Assembly (NCBI GenBank): GCA_016938615.1 | Contig: JAFGUH010000189.1 | Location: 1-64,000 of the forward strand | Reading direction: 5' to 3' | Length of the DNA: 64,000 nt | Origin: Halothiobacillaceae bacterium | GTDB taxonomy: Bacteria; Pseudomonadota; Gammaproteobacteria; Halothiobacillales; Halothiobacillaceae | Shown: positions 28,623 to 35,349 of the stretch, in pieces | How positions within the stretch are numbered: the stretch's first letter is position 1 | Layout of the letters: every line of letters begins with the position of its first letter | Position numbers and translations under genes: made by a program | Notes under the pieces: generated by a model | Told to the model about the DNA's origin: nothing | The model's input: the letters and a program-made list of their open reading frames with translations, nothing else | Databases searched by the model: none

Positions 28623-29083
28623 CCTGTTGTCCTGTCCCCTTGAAGCGTGATTCGCGAGGGTTTAGCCCCGGTTTAGCCCCCGGCCACTCACTGGTGATTG
28701 AACCCGGCCCGGTACGATCTGTCAGATCCCCTCGGCAAGAACGCGCATGGTTGCATGTTCGCCCAAGTATCCTAAGCTCCGAGGCGGGCTCGGTGATGCG
28801 ATGCGCATACGATAGCAATCGCGCCGCCGGGGCGCCCAGAGACGCGATGCACGAATCGGATGTCGAGGGATGGAAACGACGCGGCAGGAGACCGGCCCGA
28901 ATGTTAGATGCCGACCCGGGTAAATCCGCCGCTAAATCGGGACGGGTCCGGCATTGGCTTTAGCGTTCTTGACAAGGCCAGCGCCTTACCGGGAACACGC
29001 TATGCCAGAGTGACACCCCATTCGTGCCAGAGCGTCTCGGCGCTCGAGCAGATTGACTCACCCTTCAACCTCAAGGAGATCGC
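28623..29083. other. 461-bp divergent gap between crcB and a small exported protein gene
   Basis: It contains a tandem duplicate GGTTTAGCCCC (28659-28669 and 28670-28680) and a TTGACA at 28969-28974 without a convincing -10. A 107-codon open frame at 28640 lacks any family feature and is probably not a gene. Confidence 0.4.
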
Positions 29084-29515
29084 ATGAAGAAACTGCTACT
29101 CGCCACCAGCATTGCCGGTCTGTCGCTCGCACTCAGCGCGCCGACGATGGCCGCTGAAGATCAGTACGAAGCCTACCAGGCGTCGCTCTCGGAACGAGGC
29201 GACTCCGGTGTGTCCGGCACCGCGGTCTTCGACCCGAATGACGGCAAGATGGAGATGACGGTCGAGGCCAAGAACGCCGAGGGCATGTCCGTGGGAGTCC
29301 ATCGCGGCGTCTGCCGATACGCCGACAGTGGCAGCGAAGAGAAAGCGCCGGATCATTTCGGGTTCAAGAAGGAGCCGGAATTCCCGGCCGCGTCCTTCAA
29401 GGACGGCGAGGCCACGGCGACCCTCGACATCACGGTCGGCGAGATGATGGGCCAACCCCGCTCGGTCGCCATCTACGACGGTGACACCCTTACCGCCTGC
29501 GGCAATATCCAGTAA
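29084..29515 (+). CDS. Small exported protein, possible Cu/Zn-SOD-like fold without metal site
   Basis: The 143-residue product has a clear signal peptide (residues 1-23, ending TMAAED), leaving about 120 periplasmic residues. GVHRGVC (71-77), PDHFG (89-93) and a terminal SVAIYDGDTLTACGNI resemble spaced landmarks of SodC (HxHxxGxC, GGHxxP, CGxI). C77 and C139 could form the conserved disulfide. Only H73 and H91 remain of the SodC histidines, so it is unlikely to be a dismutase. The assignment is by eye and tentative. GGAG precedes the ATG. Confidence 0.6.
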   Translation: MKKLLLATSIAGLSLALSAPTMAAEDQYEAYQASLSERGDSGVSGTAVFDPNDGKMEMTVEAKNAEGMSVGVHRGVCRYADSGSEEKAPDHFGFKKEPEFPAASFKDGEATATLDITVGEMMGQPRSVAIYDGDTLTACGNIQ

Positions 29516-29599
29516 GGAGCCCTATAGGCATTAGGGTGGCCACCCCAGGCTTGAGCTCGTCACAAGCCGAATGGGCCGCTTCGCCCCAACGATCGATCC

Positions 29600-29624
29600 A
29601 AGCCCCCTTTCTCAGGGGGCTTGT
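29600..29624 (+). terminator. Rho-independent terminator after the exported protein gene
   Basis: AAGCCCCC (29600-29607) pairs with GGGGGCTT (29615-29622), followed by a T-rich tract interrupted by G. It lies 28 bp from the convergent tsaB stop. Confidence 0.75.
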
Positions 29625-29652
29625 TCGTTCCCCAGGGCGCTTTTGCGTCGGC

Positions 29653-30378
29653 TCAAGTCGCCACGGTGGCCACCTGGTTGCGCAGGTAGTGAGGAATGGC
29701 CTGGTCCGGCGCCAGCCATTGCTGCCGTCCAGTCCGCGACAGGAAATCCAGCGCATCGTCTGCCTGCGGCAGCGCCTGGGAATCGTGTGAACAGGCCAAA
29801 CCGTCATCGAGCAGTTCGGGATAGCGGGCAAACCCGCTGCCCACCGCGACCACGGGCACCAAGCGATCCCGTCGCCTCGGAAGGCCCGGCGGGCCCACGC
29901 TCTCCGGCTCGATCACGGTCAGCTGTCCGTCGATTATTCGATAACCCGCCCGATAGATTTCCCCCATCCGCGCGTCGATCGCGACAAGCACGTCAAGGCC
30001 GTCCATCGGTCCGGACCCACTGTGTTCAACAGGCCCTCCCAGCGGACCGGTTCCGTCCTTGAATCGCCGCCAGGCACCCCAGGCCAGGCACTCGAGTGAC
30101 GACATCCCCATCATCGGCAAGTCCCGCGCCATCGCAATCCCCTGCGCCATCGCCGTGGCGATACGCACGCCGGTGAACGAACCCGGCCCGCGACCGAAGG
30201 CAACCAGGTCGAGATCCGGGTAACCGATGCCCGCCCTCGCCAGCATTTCTTCAGCCATCGGCAACAGCCGCTGGGCGTGGCCACGTGGGGCGATGGCGAA
30301 ATCCGCGATGATCCGGTCATTGATCGCCACGCCGGCGGTACACGCCTCGGTCGATGAGTCCAAGTAGAGAATGTTCAC
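29653..30378 (-). CDS. tsaB: tRNA threonylcarbamoyladenosine biosynthesis protein TsaB
   Basis: The 241-residue ASKHA-fold protein is the scaffold partner of TsaD in forming t6A37 on ANN-decoding tRNAs. The N-terminus MNILYLDSSTEACTAGV and GRGPGSFTGVRIATAMAQGIA (about 64-84) are characteristic. The middle RIAT/KG region is normal, with an insertion around residues 108-125. It reads in the same direction as pgi but is separated by 159 bp with no clear terminator between. Confidence 0.93.
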   Translation of the reverse strand: MNILYLDSSTEACTAGVAINDRIIADFAIAPRGHAQRLLPMAEEMLARAGIGYPDLDLVAFGRGPGSFTGVRIATAMAQGIAMARDLPMMGMSSLECLAWGAWRRFKDGTGPLGGPVEHSGSGPMDGLDVLVAIDARMGEIYRAGYRIIDGQLTVIEPESVGPPGLPRRRDRLVPVVAVGSGFARYPELLDDGLACSHDSQALPQADDALDFLSRTGRQQWLAPDQAIPHYLRNQVATVAT

Positions 30379-30537
30379 GCAAGTGCCTGTCGCAAGTGCA
30401 ATCCAGCCGTTCGAGTCTGTGTGGGCGTCTGTTGCCGTTCCTAGCCGTTTTTGGCCGCGGAGAGTCTACCCGTGCGTCGAGCTTTTTGACCAGACGGGCC
30501 AGGAGTTAGGGGCAATCCCCAGACGGGCTGGAAGCGG

Positions 30538-32211
30538 TCAATCAGCGTTCTGATCGGCCTGCCAGTGCGCTCTGATCTCGTCGAGAAGCCACTGGGTCGA
30601 ACCGTCGAAGGGCTCGGCCGGTTCGTCGGTGCCAATAAACGGCTCGACTTCATCGGCCATCTGCTTGCCCAGTTCGACCCCCCATTGGTCGAACGAATCA
30701 ATCTGCCACACCGCACCTGCCACGAACACGCGGTGCTCGTACAACGCCAGTAGCGCGCCGACGGCTTCGGGCGTCATCTGTGGAAACAGGATGGTGTTCG
30801 ACGGTTGACCGCCCGGACAGACTCGGTGCGACGCGATGCGTTCGATCGTCGATTCAGCCGCTCCCTCCGCCCGCATCTGAGCCTCGACCTCCTCCAACGT
30901 CCGACCAAGCATCAGTGCCCGGCTCTGCGCGACCAGGTTGGCCAGCAACTGGCGCTGCTGTCCACCAATCGGCGAATGGGTGCGAATGGCACTGATGAAG
31001 TCCGACGGGATCAGGCGGGTACCCTGGTGGAGCAGCTGGTAGAACGCATGCTGGCCGTTGGTACCGAGCCCGCCCCAGAGAACCGGGCTGGTGTGGGAAT
31101 CGACCGGCTGGCCGTCGATGCGCACTCGCTTGCCGTTGGATTCCATCATCACCTGTTGCAGGTGGGCCGGCAAAAAACCTAACCGTGTCCCGTAGGGAAA
31201 GATTGCCAGGGAGTCCGAGCCGAGGAAGTCGGCATTCCAGACATCGATCAGGCCTAGTATCAGGGCTAAATTGTCGCGCCCGCTAGTGAGGCGGAACTCC
31301 TCGTCGAGCGCGTGAGCCCCGTCGAGCAGAGCCTTGAACCGATCCATGCCGAGAAACAGTGCGATCGGCAGGCCGATGGCCGACCAGAGCGAATACCGAC
31401 CGCCAACCCAATCCCAAATCGGGAACATATTGGCCGGGTCGATACCGAACTCGCGCACCCGCTCGGTGTGCGTGGAAACGGCGACGAAGTGCTTCTTGAT
31501 CGCCGCTTCGTCCGGCGCACTCCGAAGAAACCAGCGCCGGGCGGAGCGCGCGTTGGCCAGGGTTTCCTGCGTACCGAAACTCTTGGACGCGACCACGAAC
31601 AGCGTGGTTTTCGGGTCGAGGACGGCAAGCTTGGAGGCAAGATCGCTCGGTGCGATGTTGGAGACGAAGTGCACCCGAATACCCCGGTCGGCGTAGGAAC
31701 CGAGCGCACGACAGACCATACGCGTGCCGAGGTCCGATCCACCCACGCCGATGTTGACCACGTCGGTGATCCGATCACCGGCAAAGCCGCGCCACGCGCC
31801 GGAATGCACCGCCTCGACGAACGACTCCATGTGATCGAGAACGGCATTGACCTCGGGCATCACATCGACGCCGTCGAAGCGGATCGGGCGGTTCGATCGA
31901 TTTCGCAGCGCGACATGCAGCACGGCACGGTCCTCACTGCCGTTGATGTGCTCGCCGGCGAACATCGCATCGCGCAACGCCAGCACGCGCCGTTCATCGG
32001 CCAGGGCGAGCAGCCCGTCGATCACGTCGTCCGTGACGCGTTGCTTGGAATAATCGATCGACAGCCCAGCCGCCCGACCGCTCAGCCGGTCGGCACGCGT
32101 CGGGTCTGTCTCGAACCACTCGTTCGGGTGGCGGCGCATGTGTTCGGTCGCCTTGACCTCGAGCAGTTGCCAGATCGGACTCATTCGACCGGCGTATCGT
32201 TCCTTTCGCAT
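30538..32211 (-). CDS. pgi: Glucose-6-phosphate isomerase
   Basis: The 557-residue enzyme interconverts glucose-6-phosphate and fructose-6-phosphate and supplies glycogen synthesis and the pentose-phosphate route encoded nearby. The Pgi signatures VNIGVGGSDLGTRM, VASKSFGTQETLANA and SPVLWGGLGTNGQHAFYQLLHQ are intact. The ATG at 32211 overlaps the zwf stop (ATGA) and follows GGGGAAG. A later ATG at 32184 has poorer spacing. The upstream 55 codons in this frame are inside zwf and not part of the gene. Confidence 0.96.
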   Translation of the reverse strand: MRKERYAGRMSPIWQLLEVKATEHMRRHPNEWFETDPTRADRLSGRAAGLSIDYSKQRVTDDVIDGLLALADERRVLALRDAMFAGEHINGSEDRAVLHVALRNRSNRPIRFDGVDVMPEVNAVLDHMESFVEAVHSGAWRGFAGDRITDVVNIGVGGSDLGTRMVCRALGSYADRGIRVHFVSNIAPSDLASKLAVLDPKTTLFVVASKSFGTQETLANARSARRWFLRSAPDEAAIKKHFVAVSTHTERVREFGIDPANMFPIWDWVGGRYSLWSAIGLPIALFLGMDRFKALLDGAHALDEEFRLTSGRDNLALILGLIDVWNADFLGSDSLAIFPYGTRLGFLPAHLQQVMMESNGKRVRIDGQPVDSHTSPVLWGGLGTNGQHAFYQLLHQGTRLIPSDFISAIRTHSPIGGQQRQLLANLVAQSRALMLGRTLEEVEAQMRAEGAAESTIERIASHRVCPGGQPSNTILFPQMTPEAVGALLALYEHRVFVAGAVWQIDSFDQWGVELGKQMADEVEPFIGTDEPAEPFDGSTQWLLDEIRAHWQADQNAD

Positions 32212-33722
32212 CAGTCTTCCCCGGGAATCTTGAGATTGTTTCGCCAACGGTGCGAATCGGCATCGAACAACCGGTCGGCCTCGGGTGGCCCCCAACTGCC
32301 CGCCGGGTAGGTGGGGATGTAGTCCCGCTCGACCGCCCAGTTGCGCAGGACCGGGTCGACCACGCGCCAGGCCCATGACACCTCATCGTAGCGAAGAAAG
32401 AGGGTCTGATCGCCGTTGATCGCGTCGAGCAGCAGGCTCGCGTAGGCGTCCAGGTTCGGCGGTTCGGGGCCGGTGTAACTGGCATCCATCTGCACGGTGC
32501 GCGTGCGCATTTCCAGCCCCTCGGTCTTGATCTGCAACTCGAAGCGGAAGTTCTCCTCCGGCTGAATGCCGATGAGCAACCAGTTGGGTGCGGTATGCGC
32601 GATCTGGGTCTCGCGAAACAACTGCTGCGGCGGCTCGCGGAACCGAATCGATATCTGCGAGTGGCTCTTGGACAGCCGTTTGCCGGTCCGCAGATAGAAC
32701 GGCACGTCGCGCCACCGCCAGTTGTCGATGTAGAGCTTGAGCGCCGCGAAGGTCTCGGTAACCGAATCCTTCGGCACGCCCGGCTCGTCCAGGTATCCCG
32801 GCTCGTTCACACCGTTGATCGAGCCGCGCCCGTACTGGGCGCGAAAGGCCTGAGCATGAACGCTGCGATTGGAAATCGGGCGGATGCAACGCAATACCTT
32901 GACCTTCTCGTCACGCACCGCTTCGGCATCCATCGAGGCAGGAGGTTCCATCGCGGTCAGCGCCAACATCTGCATCAGGTGGCTCTGCACCATGTCGCGT
33001 AGCGCACCGGCCGAGTCGTAGTACTCACCCCGCCCGGCAATCCCTTGTTGCTCGGCATGCGATATCTGCACATGATCGATGTGGTTGCGATTCCAGAGCG
33101 GCTCGAGCAACAGGTTGGCAAACCGCATCACCATGATGTTCTGCACCGTCCCCTTGCCCAGGTAATGATCGATGCGGAATATCTGGCTTTCGCTGAAATA
33201 CTGGTGCAACAGGCCGTCGAGGGCGCGGGCACTCTCGAGATCGTTGCCGAATGGCTTCTCGATGACCGCGCGCCGGCAACCGAGGGTTTCGTCGTTCAGG
33301 CCACAAGCGCCGAGATTCCGGCAGATCGCGGGAAACGCCGATGGTGCGACTGCGAAATAGAACACGACGCAGTCGGGGAAATCGTCCTGCCCGAGGCGAT
33401 CGGCCAAAGACCTAAAGCAGTCGGCGTCATTGAGATCGCCGTTCTGGAAACGCAGCTTGGGCAACAGGGTCGTGATCGCGGCATCCGACGAGGACGTCTC
33501 GCCGGTGCCAGCGAGGCACAGCTGCCGTACCTCCTCGCGCCAGGCATCATCGTCCCAGTCGCGGCGGCCGAAACCGATGATACAGGACCCCTCGGCCAGG
33601 CGCCCCGCGCGTTCAAGCTGGTAGAGCGCTGGCAAGAGCTTCTGGCGCGACAGGCTGCCCGTCGCGCCGAAGATCACGATGGTGACCGGCGTGGGCGGAT
33701 TACGGTTTACTGGCTTGCGCAT
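32211..33722 (-). CDS. zwf: Glucose-6-phosphate 1-dehydrogenase
   Basis: The 503-residue enzyme oxidises glucose-6-phosphate with NAD(P)+ at the start of the oxidative pentose-phosphate pathway. IFGATGSLSRQKLLPALYQL is the dinucleotide site and has Ser where Asp is usual. RIDHYLGKGTVQNIMVMRFAN is the substrate site, with Gly in place of Glu in GKETVQN. The ATG at 33722 gives a normal N-terminus. An ATG at 33830 directly abuts the gnd stop, has a better ribosome-binding site (GAGG) and would add 36 low-similarity residues. Order on the minus strand is gnd, zwf, pgi. Confidence 0.94.
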   Translation of the reverse strand: MRKPVNRNPPTPVTIVIFGATGSLSRQKLLPALYQLERAGRLAEGSCIIGFGRRDWDDDAWREEVRQLCLAGTGETSSSDAAITTLLPKLRFQNGDLNDADCFRSLADRLGQDDFPDCVVFYFAVAPSAFPAICRNLGACGLNDETLGCRRAVIEKPFGNDLESARALDGLLHQYFSESQIFRIDHYLGKGTVQNIMVMRFANLLLEPLWNRNHIDHVQISHAEQQGIAGRGEYYDSAGALRDMVQSHLMQMLALTAMEPPASMDAEAVRDEKVKVLRCIRPISNRSVHAQAFRAQYGRGSINGVNEPGYLDEPGVPKDSVTETFAALKLYIDNWRWRDVPFYLRTGKRLSKSHSQISIRFREPPQQLFRETQIAHTAPNWLLIGIQPEENFRFELQIKTEGLEMRTRTVQMDASYTGPEPPNLDAYASLLLDAINGDQTLFLRYDEVSWAWRVVDPVLRNWAVERDYIPTYPAGSWGPPEADRLFDADSHRWRNNLKIPGED

Positions 33723-33830
33723 GACAGGGTCGTTCCGACTGTTGTTGTTACAGGTAAGGCATGACGGCTGTTCGCCCGACTCGTCTGCCGCCTGGGACGC
33801 TCGGGACGCTCGGCCCCGGGCATCGTCCAT

Positions 33831-34751
33831 TCAGCCCTCACGGCGCTCGACCGCGTGCCCACCGAAGGCATTGCGCATCATCGCCAACACCCGGTTGCCG
33901 TAGCCCTCGTCATCCTGGCTGGCGAATCGCATCTGCAGCGCCAGCGTCATCACGGGTGCGGCCACCCCGAGGTCGATCGCCTCGATCGCCGTCCAGCGAC
34001 CCTCGCCGGAATCCGCGACTCGTGGCTGGATGGCCTCCAGCGTCTGCCCCTCGGTCTTCAACGCCTCCGCGGTCAGGTCGAGCAACCAGCTCTGCACCAC
34101 CGACCCCTCGCGCCACAACTCGGTCACCTGGGCGAGGTCGAGGTCGAAGGCCTCCTTCTTTCTCAGCACGGCCAGGCCTTCGGCCATGGCCTGCATCATC
34201 CCGTATTCGATGCCGTTGTGGATCATCTTGACGAAGTGGCCCGAACCGGCCGGGCCCACATGTCCCCAGCCGCTGTCCGGGCTGGGAGCAAGCACGCGAA
34301 TCGCCGGTTCGATATGGGCGAACCCCTCATCGGACCCACCCACCATCAGGCTGTAACCGTTCTTCAGGCCCCAGACACCCCCCGAGGTGCCGCAGTCAAG
34401 GAAGTGGACCCCGGCCGCCTCGACGCGCTCGGCGTGCGCCATGGTCTCGGTGTAACGGGAGTTGCCCCCGTCCACCAACACGTCACCCGACTGCAACTGG
34501 GGCAGCAATCGCTCGATCGCCGCACGGGTCACCTCGCCTGCAGGCAACATGAGCCAGATCACGCGGGGCCCGTCGAGTGACTCGAGCACCTGCGCCTCGG
34601 TGTAGGCCGGCACCACGTTGTCCTCGTCCCGGACCAGTTCGTCGATCGGGTCGCGGCTGCGATTGTGCGCCACCACCGTGATGCCGCCGCGGGAAAGGCG
34701 CCGCGCCATGTTGGCGCCCATGCGCCCCAGACCGATAATCGCGAGTTTCAT
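33831..34751 (-). CDS. gnd: 6-Phosphogluconate dehydrogenase, short (decarboxylating) type
   Basis: This 306-residue enzyme forms ribulose-5-phosphate and CO2 from 6-phosphogluconate. The N-terminal motif is IIGLGRMGANMARRLSRGG, followed by VVAHNRSRDP; the Asn-Arg-Ser-Arg at the end of strand 2 is more like NADP-binding enzymes than the NAD-type Asp. DGGNSRYTETM and the catalytic loop FVKMIHNGIEYGMMQAMAEG are intact. It lacks the long C-terminal half of E. coli Gnd (468 residues), as expected for the bacterial short class. It is first in the gnd-zwf-pgi operon. Confidence 0.94.
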   Translation of the reverse strand: MKLAIIGLGRMGANMARRLSRGGITVVAHNRSRDPIDELVRDEDNVVPAYTEAQVLESLDGPRVIWLMLPAGEVTRAAIERLLPQLQSGDVLVDGGNSRYTETMAHAERVEAAGVHFLDCGTSGGVWGLKNGYSLMVGGSDEGFAHIEPAIRVLAPSPDSGWGHVGPAGSGHFVKMIHNGIEYGMMQAMAEGLAVLRKKEAFDLDLAQVTELWREGSVVQSWLLDLTAEALKTEGQTLEAIQPRVADSGEGRWTAIEAIDLGVAAPVMTLALQMRFASQDDEGYGNRVLAMMRNAFGGHAVERREG

Positions 34752-35047
34752 ACCTGAACCATCCTGAATTCGAATCGAGTGAGAAAAATGACGACGACCG
34801 GAGCAGTGGGCGGCCCCGATCGATGTCGGTAGCGATGCAATCTCCGCGCCACGACTTGTCAAGCACATGCATACCCAGTGGTTGGAGCACGCAGCACAAT
34901 GTTTTCCGCGCGCTTCGCCGAGTAGGCGCGCAGCGTTTACGCGGCGCCCCAGGCGAGGTCCCGGCTATCAGCGTACCCTGAGAACAGGGTAGACGAGCAG
35001 ATCGGACGTTTATGTGACACTCCGAACACCGGACCATCTCAAAATCC

Positions 35048-35097
35048 GGGCAGCCCGGGGCAACCCAGGGCAACTCCGGGGCAGCCCCGGGCTGCCC
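35048..35097. repeat. Phased nonamer array upstream of ppc
   Basis: GGGCARCYC occurs at 35048, 35058, 35068 and 35079, then inverted (GGGCTGCCC) at 35089. Start-to-start spacing is 10, 10, 11 and 10 bp, so the copies face the same side of the helix. The last two form a strong hairpin with no T-run behind. Confidence 0.75.
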
Positions 35098-35217
35098 CGG
35101 GGTTCGGGCTCATCCCGACGTCTCGCATCGAGATCATCCAGACGGTCTTGCGAGGGCACCCCGATGGCGAGGGAAGCGGCGTCCGGGCCCGGTGGCGCAA
35201 GAACGGTGAGAAATCGA

Positions 35218-35223
35218 TATAAT
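35218..35223 (+). promoter_or_regulatory. Perfect -10 box upstream of ppc
   Basis: TATAAT at 35218-35223 lies 126 bp before the ppc ATG. The -35 region (GCGCAA at 17 bp) is poor, so an activator could be needed. That last point is inference. Confidence 0.45.
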
Positions 35224-35349
35224 ACCTGCGATTTTCTCGACGCATTCGACGATCTCTCAGGGCCACCCCCAAGTGTCGGATGCCCACTCCGACGACCGTG
35301 ATCCCCGGCTCGGAGCCGCCTACATCAAGCCGCGAGACCAACAGACGCG

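Larger units (their letters stand above)
34752..35349. other. 598-bp divergent regulatory region between gnd and ppc
   Basis: It holds two small hairpins (GCGCGC arms 34908-34913/34926-34931; TACCCTG arms 34974-34980/34985-34991 with an AGAA loop), the nonamer array at 35048-35097 and a TATAAT box at 35218. No convincing gene was found. Confidence 0.55.

Noticed and set aside
28623-28800. Possible fluoride riboswitch upstream of crcB
   Set aside because: I did not find the conserved pseudoknot segments in the minus-strand leader; GGTTTAGCCCC repeats are not part of that motif.
28640-28963. 107-codon open frame between crcB and the exported protein gene
   Set aside because: No ribosome-binding site, Arg/Ser-rich composition and no family signature.
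30379-30537. Terminator search between pgi and tsaB
   Set aside because: Repeated CCAGACGGGC segments can pair partly, but no stable stem with a proper T-run was seen.
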